Below, piece by piece: positions 40,593 through 53,800 of a DNA stretch of 64,000 bases. The DNA lies in the NCBI GenBank assembly GCA_964035545.1, contig OZ037765.1, positions 27,230,504 to 27,294,503 of the forward strand, read 5' to 3'. The stretch is from Bugula neritina. Taxonomy: Eukaryota > Bryozoa > Gymnolaemata > Cheilostomatida > Bugulidae. The notes beneath the pieces were generated by a model, which made no database searches, was not told the DNA's origin, and saw only the letters and a program-made list of their open reading frames with translations. Both the position numbers and the translations under genes were made by a program. The stretch's first letter is position 1. Every line of letters begins with the position of its first letter.

Positions 40593-41247
40593 CTACATAA
40601 TCATATTATTATAGCAAATTATGCCGGTAGACACCCTGCTGACTGCTCTGACATCATAGCTGACTCATAACACCATGTTGGTGACTACTCTCACAACTAA
40701 TTTCTAAAAACTGATTCAAAAACCACTTTGTTTTTCTGTCTACCAGCATCAAAAGCATTTTCTCAATAATGATAATCCAATTGACATGTGCTGTTACAAT
40801 GAATATTTTAATCATAAAGTCTAATGTAATGTGAAATATTGCTTCTAGTAAACACTCTGAATATAAATAACTTTTTATTTTAATTGAAAATAAGGCCTAC
40901 ATAATGGTCAGGATAAAACAGTTTTACTTTTACTCTCATGCCAGTATAATGTAATTAAAAATATAAACAACATGATTATATAATATGAGCTCCATGTTAT
41001 TGTTAAATGAAGCAGTCTCTAGTGAAGTTTAAACCTTATCATAGCTTATTTTCTGAAACTTTAAAAAGGCTTACCTTAAAAAAAGCATTCAAATATTATG
41101 ATAAGGAAGTGTATTTTATTTAACATTTAACTAATCCATTTGCAGTGCTCATCATGCTCAAAAATCTCTTCCTTTCGCAAAACTAAACACATGAGGGGTA
41201 ACCTAACTCTCTAAACTATGCTTCTAAACTATTTTTATGTTCTCAAT

Positions 41248-41420
41248 AGAGGTAGGTGCAGTAACAGAGAAATTGAGAAGAGCATGCGTTCTAGACTAGA
41301 AATGTTGCAAAAGAAGTTATATTTCAATAACCGAAATAATATATATCAATAACCGAAATCTAATAAAAAGTTTAAAAAATTTAGGCTCATTCAATTTTTC
41401 CACTCTTGCTCCTAGATGTT
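41248..41420. mobile_element. MITE-like inverted-repeat element, copy 2
   Basis: The left part from 41250 (aggtaggtgcagtaacagag) matches the reverse complement of the right half of the 24226-24357 element over about 70 nt. The right end (about 41385-41420) is a diverged inverted copy of the left arm. The interior is AT-rich with a repeated caataaccgaaat at about 41325 and 41346. It sits upstream of the first recognised ChAT exon. Confidence 0.6.
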
Positions 41421-41741
41421 GAATTTTTGGCCATGGGTTAGAAAACTAATAGTTAAATGGCATTGTCTGTGTTGGGCTCAAGGCTCCAGGCTCTACTGAT
41501 CATGATGTGTGTCCAGCATAAGGGTTTAAACCCTGCTGATGGATCTGATTGTTTTTTCCAACATAAAAAACTTGCAGTTTTTCGTGAAGGAGTAATACAG
41601 CAGTAGATACATTGTTTATCTATTTAGTAAGATAACCATATTTCATACTTTATTTCCACATTTTAACCAATAATATAACATCAAAACCCAAGGATAGCAG
41701 ACAGGTTATAAATGCGGTTATGTAACTTAGTGAGACTTTAC

Positions 41742-42002
41742 CTCTTCCAATGTTGACTCCAGCACGTTGTTGTTCGTCCACTTAGCACCATCATGCAGCA
41801 ACTTACTTTCTTTAGAAGAATTTGCAGCCTTTCTTACCAAGCCATCAATTCCATGTGCGCTGAGTCTTCTAGCAGCTTTGACTTTAGCTTCTTCTCCCCA
41901 CTCACTCCCCAGGACTTTGGTATACTTGAGCCGACATTCCTCAAACACCTTTTGGCGATGCAACTCCACATTCATAGCCTGACATTTCATTACTAAATGC
42001 AT
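41742..42002 (-). CDS. Unidentified open exon, candidate ChAT N-terminal coding exon
   Basis: An 87-codon open stretch from an ATG at 42002, ending GAG|GTAAAG, a strong splice donor in phase 0. The next exon on this strand (ChAT, 40592) begins in phase 0, so the two can be joined in frame. The peptide is basic and hydrophilic (for example EECRLKYTKVL, EEAKVKAARRL); I recognise no domain. Joined, ChAT would be about 704 residues, longer than the short mammalian form but within the range of insect ChAT. The frame is open a little further upstream, to a stop just before 42041, with no ATG there. Alternatives are an unrelated small gene or a transposon remnant. Confidence 0.4.
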
Positions 42003-42041
42003 GATGACTGTTGACACTCGAAGTTCTGCTTGTTTTTCCAC

Positions 42042-43908
42042 AGTTAATCACTCTCTTCGGTGATTTAATGAAAACTTAAAAACCATTTTGAGATGAAGCC
42101 CCAAGGCTGTATTAACTGATTTACAGCTATTGGTGTGAAGCAACTGCCGATGGGTATAATCTGTCCAATAAACTTGGCAACTTGGCAACTAAACTTACAG
42201 AAGCAAGCAAAATGCTCACATAAAGGTTTAAATAGTTTCTGTTTGCTGCAACCTTGCCAAGCATCATTAGACTTTGTGAAAACTTTAACCAATGGGGAGA
42301 GAGAAATGTATTTAATCAATTCTTCTGCATGAACTGCGATTAGCTAACTGAAAGACTACCCGTTTGTCTTTTACAATAAATTAGAACCATTATTGATTGC
42401 ACATGCAATGGATATTTGCTACATCAATAAATAATACTGGTGACAGTTTTCCAATTGTTAGCAATACCCTCAATACTTGGCGTTTTGTCCGAGATATTAA
42501 TTCTGCTTTTTAAAATATTTATGTCGCTGCTGTATACTCTACAGCAGTAATAAATATAATATAAATAATACATACACAAGAAAGAGGTATGAAATTAAAA
42601 GCTTTATGGTTTTTATGAGCAAATACACATTCATATACAGGTAATTTTAGACCCTCATACTTGATGCAATATATGTTACTGTTGTTGTGCAGACAGTGCC
42701 TGTTTCAAAGCTTAATTTTTAAGAGATCGTATTTATGTAGCAAAAGTTTGCATGTAGAGAAAGATGAATGTATTAAAAAGTTTTTTGCTTTGACGTATTA
42801 CTCAGTCCCATAGAAACAAGTCAAGTACTTAGTGGCTACCACATTGAATCTTGGTTAGTATTATAAAATTTTGTTAGTATTTGGTTTATTTATATATATA
42901 ACTAAAATTTTTGCTGTTTTCCACAATTTCTGTCTGGATGCAGTATATATGTTTGCATGTGCATCACAATGAATGATTAGACTACAATAACTTTTTAAAA
43001 GTCGAAACAAAGCAAGTAATTCTACCCAGTAACAAATGTGCAAGGCTCAAATTTATCTACATTTATTTTTTTTAATACAGAAATAATCATAAAATGGTTT
43101 TTAATATCAGCATAGTAGAACTTAAAATTTTTTTTTTTTGGAGTTGTCATTCACTTGATAGTGCTACACTCAGACTTTCTATGCTCATGGGAGTCCGGAA
43201 TAATCTAGATCTGCAGTACTTTCTAGTAGCCAGATTTATATTTTACAAGGTAGTCTATAATATGCTGGGAGCCAAACCCTGTTTTAAAAAGTGCATGATG
43301 GAAAAATATTTTGGAGCTTATGCAGTACTACATGTATGTGGATATTAGTTATAGCTGCACTTGTCTTCGGCATCTGCATGTAGGTCTTCGATCTATAAAG
43401 TATATGCATGAGCAATTCATTATCGAAAAGCTATTAAATGAAATTATCCGGAATGTACAATGAGTTAGCTTATTGACTTTTAATTTTCTGTGCTGCAGAT
43501 ATACTTTAATTTCTAATGGTTTTATTTGAAAGCACAAATTATAGATTTTTCTTGGTAACAGCACTAGCCAAAGACTTTGAACAACTATATTTAAAAACAA
43601 TACCATTATTATTAAACACGCAAGCTATTAATTCATTCCTTTTAGCTAAACTATCTCACTTTTACAAATTTTAAATTAAGTTAACGTAAAAGTAGTTGAA
43701 AATACTAAACAGAGTTTCTATTTACAACACGCAATGTTATGTCTATATAAAATTATTTCATATAATATGTGAACTATGTAAATGGACATAGCAAGCACTG
43801 ACTAAACTTATAAAAAAACCAACAGAACATAAATAATTAAAAACAAGCACATGAATACTATTAAAAAGTAATTGAATTTTTAAAACTACTTCTGTATAAC
43901 AATTAACT
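42042..43908. other. Region between VAChT stop and ChAT exons
   Basis: Expected to hold the VAChT 3' UTR and part of the first ChAT intron. A TTTATT at 43521-43526 (AATAAA on minus) is a plausible VAChT poly(A) signal. A minus-strand open frame at 42065-42319 has no recognisable features. Confidence 0.55.
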
Positions 43909-45888
43909 TCAATCTGATTCTGAGTCACTGCAAGTTTCATCATTTCCTGAAGACATTTCATCATCAGATTTCTCCATGTTTGGTATTTGACCATAACGCT
44001 GAGGTTTAGCTACTGGCATTGTATTTGTGCTGTCATTGTAGCCATAACCACCACCCTTTCTGATATCAGTACCATTGACCCTGGGACTAGGGTGAGAATT
44101 GAGTTGTAGGGTCGTCATCTCAGTGACATCTTCTTCGTCAGAATCATTGTGCAGACGTACAGTGTTACCATTTGGCAGAGAGTTGTCGTGAACTGCGTCT
44201 GTCACTTCATCCTCATAAGATGACGTGTATGTCTTGTACAGTTTACTGTCATGCTCTAGCCCATTGTATTGCACACCTTCTTCTTCTTCAGACGGAACAA
44301 ACTTTTGATAATCATAAGCTTTACGTAAAGCGATCAACACAGGAGCATAAATAACGTTGCTCACACATATACCAATATTCAATGCCCGAAAACCAATAGA
44401 GTTAACTATTTGGCCAGCAATTATTGGGCCAATAGCATATGCTGTAGAATAGGAAATGTCAGCTATAGCATAGACACTGCCATAGACAGAGACGTGTCTC
44501 ACATCCACCAGGTGCGCCATGAGAGGGAGAATTGCAGTGTCTACTAGAGCAATACCAAAGCACAGGATACATAAGGGTATTATAACTTGTGCGAATGATT
44601 TGCAAAATGGCAAAATCAAGCAACTTAAACCTTCCATGGCCAAGCCAATAGCCGCTAGGAGCCATTGTTTTTCAGGATATCGTGCAGCGACTTTCACAGT
44701 AAAAATAACCCCCAACAAGTGAGGTATGAAGGCTGGGAGCCAAATCAGTCCAATTTGCCATTCTGGAGAGTTCATTGTGTCATGCATCCATATAGCAATG
44801 GTCGGTTCAATAAAGGCTAGCGACACATTTGCCATTACTAGACACCCTGCACATACAGCTATATATGGATCAATTATAAGTTTATATATGGGTGTTGCAT
44901 TGGGTAACTTGTCCTTGTTTTTCAACTCCCTTCTCTGTTTTCTTACAGGTTTCATAACAAACATCATCAGGTTCCCATCAAACAATGCAATTAAAGCTAA
45001 AATAATGAAAGGTAAGGCTTTTCCAGCAAACTCATAAAGTGTACCCCCAAACGGTGGTGCTACAAGACTTCCAAATGATATAAATGCCAAAGCAATGCCA
45101 AGAGCAGCTGAACGCTCTTTGTCGTCAGGGTAACGATCAGCTATCATAGCTAAGCCAGAGGTGTCTGCAAAAGCAGATCCAATACCTTGCATGCTTCTGG
45201 CTATGAACAGTGCACCATAGCTTTTTCCAAATGCAAACATTGTGGTGCTTAAAAATATAATTATGAGTCCAATCAACATTGGAAAGTCATACCCAATTCT
45301 ATCCATCAATGTTCCTGTAAAAGGATTCACCAACAACTGAAAGATTGCTTTGCAAGCAAAAAGAACACCAATATTTACATCTTCATGTTTATTCCGGTAC
45401 GTTCTTGCCATAGTTTTAAAACTTCTAATGAAAGTGTTGTTTCCCTCAGGCATTGGCGTTGCTGGTGCCGCAATTGGTACTACATTGGGTGCAAGTGTTG
45501 GTGGCATATAAGTTGATACCGTAACATTCTCCCACACTGTCACATTGTCATATACGGTGGTAGATGGAAATGCGCCAATTGATCGAAGATATGTTGGAAT
45601 AATTGGTACAATAACCATATATAGCATATTATCCAGAAATAGAGCAATACATACTACGACAAGCACTATTTTACGTTGAGAACTGGGAATGTTGATCTTC
45701 TCATTAAACTTGTCCAGCCAATATCCAAACAGTCTGTTGCTGCATGGCATCTTCCAGTTTGCCATCCATTCTCTGATGGCAATAAGGAAAGCATAAAGTC
45801 TGCTGTCTCTTTCATTGCCGCTAGTTTTACCAAAACTTTCTTTATTGGCTGTATCGAAACTTCCTCCATTTTCCTGCTGATTATGCAT
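43909..45888 (-). CDS. SLC18A3: Vesicular acetylcholine transporter (VAChT), intronless
   Basis: Proton/acetylcholine antiporter of the major facilitator superfamily that fills synaptic vesicles. It is 659 residues in one uninterrupted exon, as in other animal VAChT genes. Seen: about 70-residue cytosolic N-terminus; TM1 (about 73-98) with Asp86 in [11 protein letters not shown]; a Thr/Pro-rich lumenal loop with sequons at Asn115, Asn121 and Asn151; Lys180 in TM2 ([13 protein letters not shown]); Asp242 in [39 protein letters not shown]; Asp450 in [30 protein letters not shown]. These charged membrane residues and motifs are VAChT hallmarks, distinguishing it from VMAT. The C-terminal tail (about 135 residues, acidic, EEEEG) is longer than in vertebrates. 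A TCATG context after an AG suggests a spliced 5' UTR. It lies upstream of ChAT on the same strand. Confidence 0.97.
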   Translation of the reverse strand: MHNQQENGGSFDTANKESFGKTSGNERDSRLYAFLIAIREWMANWKMPCSNRLFGYWLDKFNEKINIPSSQRKIVLVVVCIALFLDNMLYMVIVPIIPTYLRSIGAFPSTTVYDNVTVWENVTVSTYMPPTLAPNVVPIAAPATPMPEGNNTFIRSFKTMARTYRNKHEDVNIGVLFACKAIFQLLVNPFTGTLMDRIGYDFPMLIGLIIIFLSTTMFAFGKSYGALFIARSMQGIGSAFADTSGLAMIADRYPDDKERSAALGIALAFISFGSLVAPPFGGTLYEFAGKALPFIILALIALFDGNLMMFVMKPVRKQRRELKNKDKLPNATPIYKLIIDPYIAVCAGCLVMANVSLAFIEPTIAIWMHDTMNSPEWQIGLIWLPAFIPHLLGVIFTVKVAARYPEKQWLLAAIGLAMEGLSCLILPFCKSFAQVIIPLCILCFGIALVDTAILPLMAHLVDVRHVSVYGSVYAIADISYSTAYAIGPIIAGQIVNSIGFRALNIGICVSNVIYAPVLIALRKAYDYQKFVPSEEEEGVQYNGLEHDSKLYKTYTSSYEDEVTDAVHDNSLPNGNTVRLHNDSDEEDVTEMTTLQLNSHPSPRVNGTDIRKGGGYGYNDSTNTMPVAKPQRYGQIPNMEKSDDEMSSGNDETCSDSESD

Positions 45889-47879
45889 GACTGTTGTGTA
45901 ATGATATTTTGAAGATTGTCTTTGTGCTGGCAGGTCTAAACACCCAATGAATACGTTACAACTGGATCAATTCTTTTACATTCTGCAATTCAATATCAAA
46001 GCAGTTTAGGCTTTCTTAGGTAGTTAGCAAAAATCTATGAAGTTATGAATTATTGATGAAGTATAATTGTTCTATTCATCAATAACTCAGGCGCTGCCAA
46101 AATGCTAGTCAGCGAAAGTTAGATTTTATGACAGCAGATTATGCATGTATAAAGTAAAGTACAGTTTGGTTATTTTAAATGCTTACATATATAATACAAT
46201 GTATGTAAAAAACATAAAATTTGAGTATATGCGATTGTACTACTGTGTACAACTGCAAGTCCTCAAACTGAATAATAGGCTACAAGTAAAAAATTTAAAG
46301 CTAGAAAGCAGTTAAAAAAGCAAAATTCTACTCACCAAATAATAGAGCAGTTACTTTCAGTAACTTTTAGAATATGCACTCCAAGAGATACTCTAAAATT
46401 GTTGCTTCTTTAACATTGTGACTGCGAAAGACCCTATTACCTGAAATCAATAGATCTTAATAATATTAAGTCTCAGGATTCAAGAATAATGACACCTTTT
46501 ACCTCCAACGTGCTACAGATCTCTTACTATGGCTTTGATACATAAATAGGCTTTCACTAATTCTGTTATAGGCAATTAGCTAGCACACGCCATGTCTATA
46601 TGATTGCAGTGAGTCTTTTATTGGACTACTTGATGCTCTATGCATGATATCAGAGACCCACATCATGAAATTGGTAAGAGCCATGTAAAGGCATGAAGGA
46701 GGATTCGATAATTAATTGAATTTTACTTAGAAGTTACCCCGGGGAGAGCAAATAACATTGGTGATTTCATTAGCTGCTACAAACTGCTAATTAGGATAGT
46801 GTAGGCCATTGCATTGTTAGTTATTAATGTGTAAGGAGCTTACAAACCAGTGAATATGACAAGCTCAAAGTTTGAAACTTGATCTATCAAAATCTGCTAT
46901 GATGGAAGCTATAAAAAGCAATTTTTCAAGTTTTTTGGTCATTTAATTCATAAAATCCATTATTTTTTTTCACTATCTCAAGAGAAGACAACTTTAACAA
47001 CCATGTCTTTTTTGGCATATAAACACAAAAATAATATGCTACCATATTTTACAAAACATTAAACCGGTCTTTTAAGCTATATTTTGGACGCCAAAATAGA
47101 AAAAAGCAATAATTTACTTGTATGGAGGTCTGTTAGGCTCTAATGTCTAGTGTTGAACAAAATAATGCTAGTATAATGTAGAAAGTTTTATAAAAAGAGC
47201 AGTATGATAAATCGACACTGCACCATGTTAAAATGATGATTTAGACACCGGTGAGCTTAAAGCAATGTTTTGTTGAGACATATTGGTCAAGTATGGCTTA
47301 ACTTTTCGAGCACACTTTTCCCATTATACAAGTGAATGAAACTATTTACTAGCCTATTATATATTTTAAACCAGAGAAGCATGTCAAAGAACAACTTCAA
47401 CATTCAATTTATATAAAGGCATCTTTCAGTTGCACCAGGCAACTGAATAAACATAAGTCACTATTAAACAACAAACAATTTTTTCATTGTTTTATATATT
47501 CAACTAAAACAACTTACAACATAAAAATATAGCAACTGATTTTTAGCTAATTCCGTACTTGTATTTACATCACATGTAAAGAATATTGTTTCTATAATAT
47601 ATATGTACATTTTTTTCTAAATTAAAGATAAAAATATGCAGCTGACAAATAAAAGTTGGAATTACTAATTTTTAATAAATATATATAATATAAAAAAGTT
47701 CATAGATCATCATAACATCTAAAAAATTAGAAGTAAAAACACTAAAATTGTTTAGTGCTTGAATGTTAAGCGCTATAAAAAAACCTAAAAATAAAATTTA
47801 ATTGCAATAACTCATAGTAATGGTAATAGCTGAATGCTTGTCCAAATAACTGCAAGTGACTTGAACATTGCAATTCTGA
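45889..47879. other. Upstream region of VAChT; likely cholinergic promoter
   Basis: No coding exon recognised. It lies between the phosphatase stop codon and the VAChT start, and in other animals a shared non-coding first exon for VAChT and ChAT sits in this place. A donor-like minus-strand TTTCAG|GTAATA occurs at about 46437-46448, and an acceptor-like CACAACAG precedes the VAChT ATG. These are only candidates. Confidence 0.4.
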
Positions 47880-50800
47880 CTAGAGACAAGTGAAGACTGC
47901 TGAATCCTGGGTTGAACTGTCCACATAACGAGATACGAACTCATAGCAAAACTTGAACTGATCCTAAAATCAATAGAACTAAAATAGAACATAGCGTAAC
48001 CTGATTATACTTGACACAGCATTAATACGAATGAATAGGAAAACTGGAACACAAATTGACGTATGGTTGAGTACAAACATGTCTAACTTGTAAAATTTCA
48101 TCATAGATAAATTTCTAGAAAACTATTTGAGTAAAAAGTTCAAAATAATAGTATAAAAAATCACAAAAATTCAAATCTCGTTTTATTTATTCAGGAATTG
48201 ATAAAAATATATTGTATTACAACTTATTGCTTGTTTATTAGCGTTTATCAGCAATATGTTAATTAATTTATTAATATTCAATAAACAATAAAATTTCAAA
48301 TTTGTATATTTATTACAATTATTTGTATTAAGCAAGGGGTATCAAATACAAAATAAATACGTACCACGTGTGGTATGAACATTGGCTGGTCATTCCTGAT
48401 CAATTTAACAGTTTCAGGAATATCAACCTCACCATCTATAAGGATTTGTTGAAGTAATGCATGGCAAGTAATATACAAACCACTTTGCTTGGCACCATCA
48501 CTACAACAACACACAATGTATATATTTAATACACGAGGGACGCTATTGTGATAAGACAATTACCATCACCTGACTATATGCAGCACTTACTAGCAATTTA
48601 TAACAATCTGCCGGTCATCACTTTCTTGTTTACGGCGTTCTATCATGGCGACTAACTTCACAAAACTTTCTATGTCAGTGGGAAGAGTTTTCTGACTGGC
48701 CCAGAAGTTGCATATATAATGATCAACATCTGCAGGTTTTGATTGGTACATTGCCTACAACAACAAAACATATTAGTAGATTAAGTAAGTTAAAAGTAAT
48801 GAAAGTAAACAAAATATTTTTGCTAAAAATGAAACCAGTTTGGAGTTATTTTATCATGACACATCAATTTTTGTCTTAAAACCCAGTCATAAGAATGTAT
48901 TAAATTGTACAGAAGCATGTTTGTAAAGCTGAAACAAGAGATGAAAGTTGAAAAAAATGGAATACTGAATGGTTTACATTGAACAAGCCTACCTGCTGTA
49001 CACACTCTCAGACTACAAGAGTTTAACTCAGGACACACAGTGCATGCTGTGAGTAGAGAATGAAATACTTACTTGATTCTTGCAATGGACTGTCAACTTC
49101 TGCATCGCAACTGATGAAATCTTCTCCAGTTCAGCTTCTTCTAGCAACTCCACTGATACAGTTGTGAATTCTTTGGTTCTACACTCTGGCGTTGGCCAAA
49201 ACTTTGGTAAAGACTAGAATAAAAGAAAAGAAAATTAGTCTATTTCAAAAGTAAGAAGAAAAAAGCTTAGTTTTGTATCATTAGAATTAAAGAAAATTAA
49301 ATTTTTTATTCAATTAGTTCTAGTATTCAACTAACTAATCAAAGAAAATCAGAATGCTTAGCCTAAAGGATGGGAGCTAAAGGTATTCACCTTTTTATCA
49401 TTGCACTCGCCCACAGCAGATGCTCCGCACAGCGTGACAACTGCAAAAGGCTTTTGTGTCTGCACCATCTTCCAGAAATCCTCAACCGTGCTGTTTAGAG
49501 GATGTTGTGTGGCAATCAGGGCAGATCTCTTCCGATGATCCTACAAAATTATCTTAACGGTTAACGTCAGTATAATAAGTTTAATTAGATTGAAGGGGCT
49601 CAATTTTTGGCTTCATTAGATGAGGCTAACTCGGAGTTGTTTACCCTATATCAGTATGGCTGATTTTTAATAATATCACTCAAGACAGATATTATTGCAG
49701 TTTAAGGGAAATAACACTTTTTAACAGTATTGTTGAGTTTATATCTATGTCAAGTTGAATGCAAAAACCTTGAACTTTTGTTTATAACTGGAGACGTGCA
49801 TTCAACTACTTACGTCTACAAACGTGGCATTGAGTTACTTACATCTACATACGTGGCATTGAGTTACTTACATCTACATATGTGGCGTTAATATAGTCAC
49901 TGGGCATGTTGATGAGCATCACTCTTCTTTCATTGACTGAAATACAATACAACTATTAGTACTATCAACAAACTGTGTTCAAAACTTTGTTACAAGCATA
50001 AAGTGACTAAGTCAAACTACTTACAATAGAGATATTACTGACAAGTAAAGATAATTTAGATAAATAAACTTCTCCCTTTTGGTTTGCCGATGTTACAATT
50101 AATAGCAAATTTTAAAGTTTTTTAGCAGAACATTTCATTGAGTTGCTATTAGTGGACATAATTTTATTAAAATGTTTTGGGGTTTGACTATATTAGTTTA
50201 TTACACAATAAAAAGCTTGTAAATTCAAACCTCAAACTTAGGCTGAAAGTTGGGTAAATTTTTCTAAAACACCAGATAATGCCACCCATAAAATTATCTA
50301 TAAAAATTTAAATTCAAACAAATAGTTTCTGTAACAGTGCAAAAGGCAATAATTTATAAAATACAGCACAACAAATTGCTAACATTGTTTGAGTATTATG
50401 ATGGCATAAAGCTGTATACGCGGTATAAATATAATGCTTACATGGTATTACGTTGGCACATCTATTTTTAGCTAGATTATCTTTAGATGTGGCGTCTGTA
50501 TTTCTGTCTACATACAGCAGATCTTGTAGCTTCTATAAGAATATGGCACAGAGTCAATAACAGCCAATAAGAATGGATTACAAATTTCATAATCAATTAA
50601 TGAGAAGTTGTCCTACACTCTCCATGCAGACTTACCAAATAGAGAGCATCTAGTTGGCCCTTGCCTTTCAATTGGTCTTGCTTTATTATGTCATACTCTG
50701 ACTTAAACTCTGCTAAGCTGATGGTCGTGTCAAACCCCTCAGACGCCTCCAAAATGGCGTCATGTAAGAAGATATATTGATCCTGCAGAGGACAAATGTT

Positions 50801-53800
50801 GATAGTCAGTTAATATAACAGCTATAAATACTTAGCAATGCAGTAATTTATTACGTACACAGAATAGTACACAGCATCCAACTATGATAGTGACGTACCA
50901 GGGTTTGAATCATGTTGCACCTCTGTTTCCTCATTTGTGAAACATAGCCATACACATCCACTTTACCCTCCGACTCGGCTTGCTGAATCAGTGAATCCAA
51001 GGCTATGAAAGTTCCACTGCGACCCACACCAGCACTGAAGTATAAAAATACATGATAAATGTTGGCAGAAAGGTCAAAACACATTAACATTTCTACAATG
51101 TAGAATTATCAAGTGTAGGTTGAAAAGGGGTTTAGCATGTCTTCCACCCACCATTGTATGCCATCACTGAAAAAACAACTGGAATTTTAAAAAAGTGCTT
51201 CAATAACATAGTTTTTTTTTCAGCATCATTAGATTAGTGGTGAGATGAAAGATATCTAATAAAAGCCCCAACTTCTGCTATAATATGCCTAGATTGACTT
51301 ATACCTAGCCTTAACCACCTCATGTACATATATGTTACACAGTATTACAGCTAGTCTGATTAATGATCAGCACACATTTGCTAAAATAGGCTTCTAATTG
51401 CTGGAATTACATAGTATTTTACGCTAGACTATATATGAGCTTTAGAGTACCCAAGATATTTGTATTCAGATTGCAGTGAACACTGACCTGCAGTGACATA
51501 TGATTGGGCCATCGCTGGGGGTCTTATGCTGTCGAACTCTCTTCAGGAAGGATAGCAGAGTAGTAGCATGGGTTGGGGTACCATGGTCAGGCCACGCAGT
51601 GAAGTGGAACTGTTTAATGTGTCGCACCTCATCGTCCTATATCAACATAACACATAGAACTGTACCACATAACATTGTCTTCATATGCTGTTGTATTTGA
51701 AATAACTATTCTGCACTATCATACCACACCCTTTATTACTATAAAATATCATGTACTATAATATTTCTTATTTACAACACTACAACACTGTAAAGTTACA
51801 TTTGGGATTGGACTAAAAATCTACTAGTACTAATAATAATCAATACTGAATCACTTAGTCCAGTGTGTATATACAGCTAGTGAGACATGAGAACAGCAGA
51901 CTACCTGCTCCATAGTAAACGTCCTGATCTTATAATGAGCCAGACTCTTGGTGCTAGACAGAGTGACCTTGACATTGCCATACTGCACACCTTCCTGTTC
52001 CGGCCAGTATCGCTCACACTTGTGCTGAAAAGGCATAAAACTAGATTTAACAATCGATAACTACAGAAGAGTTACTTCTGCTGTTGAAAGCCTGCAGCTA
52101 ATGATAGCTTTTCATTGTTTGCCAAGAAATCTCAACATCCGTTTATTCAGAGCTTGTAAACTAAACATGGCTGGTCTTTAGCCTGGTCCTCAACTTGCAA
52201 AAAGTGAAAACATAACTCTGAGAGTGTTTTCAGTAGAGTAAATTTTGGCTCAGCACAAAATGTACTTTGCTCTTCTGATTGGGTCAATATATTATCGAAT
52301 AAGAGGAATAAAAGTTTTCTGGATGAAAGCAATATCAATAAACAAAATTGTTTTTACTTCCTTTAGAAACCATGGAAATGTATTTCTTGACTGAATAATC
52401 AACAGCAATACACACCCTAGTCTGCTCAATGGTGTTGGTCACCATGACAATGATAGTTGTGTTCTCCTGCCACGCCATGTGCCACAAATCATTGACTGTA
52501 AACTTAGTGGGGCCCTGCGTTGCAATATACTCCCTAGGGGTTTTGTAGCCCTGCGGACAATGTAAAGGTTTAATTATACCACACAATAACATGCATATAA
52601 AATACAACATTGCACAATAATATTAGTATTGGTACTTCTCATGATAATCAGTAAAGAATGTCATAAATGACTGTAGTATAGCTTGTAATTTTAAATAAAA
52701 AAGCTGCATTACTTGCAACTCAAAAAAGCTTACATTATGTGCTTTGTTACATATAATTATAACTAACTGATGGTGTAGTAATCAAATTAAGATTAAAGTT
52801 TAACATTCTAATTCAGCAATTACTTTCTCTAAGTGAAAATCAATTAAACCAAGTAACACTTGGATTTAACTTTACTGAACCAAGTTCAGCTAATCGATGA
52901 TTCAACATCAAAGAAAATTATAACAATATATTTACATTCTCAACAGAATTCTTATGTTTCTACTTGTATAATTATCAAATTGTAACACAGCACTTGAAAA
53001 ATTTCTCAGTAAAAACTAACTTATAATTCTAGACAGTTTCTACACAATCCAGAGTTATTGTAAAACATTGAAGAATAAATTTGATAGCACTGTAATAATA
53101 GATGGACACACTAAAGCTTACATCTATGTAGCTGGCATTGATATAGTCGGTATCTTGCTCGGGATGTTTCCCTCTCAGTATGACTCTAGAGTGATCATCT
53201 ACAGAATATGCATATCAGAAGTGAAACAGCTGGAATATATGATTTTTTGAACAGTAAAGTGAAAGAGTGGACAAGGCAAAAGGCGAAACAAAAACATGTG
53301 TTGGAATATTTTCCTGAACTCTAAATAGCTGAAAGACCAACTTGGTACATGAAAATTTTAACTCATTCTGATGTAAATAATTAATTATGAAGATTAAAGA
53401 CACTTCAGATTGCTAAAAACATAGTTCATGACGATAAACTGTAGAATATCACTATGAGTTATCATTTCTATCATAAATAGACTTTATAAAACTAGGATAA
53501 AAATATTATAAAGCTGATAGGATACAGATTAGCACTTGGATTTTATAACCAGGATGATGAGTTATATTTTATTTTATTATGAGTTATATTTATTGTTTTA
53601 TTGACACTAACTTGTCTTATATAATAAGATAATTTCATTACATATCAAACACTTAAGCTTACAGTAACACCAATATACCGTCTCTACAGCAGAAAACCTC
53701 ATAAAACTACAAGCTTACATATATATGCCTATATACAAATCTATTAACTTACAAGCTATGATGTTGCCATATCTGTTCTTATGTTTATTATCAGGAAGTT

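Noticed and set aside
42065-42319. Minus-strand 84-codon ORF between VAChT and ChAT
   Set aside because: It has no recognisable domain and no good splice signal; it may be chance or a transposon remnant.
44172-45037. Plus-strand ORFs opposite VAChT
   Set aside because: They are antisense shadows of a clear coding exon and show no domain features.
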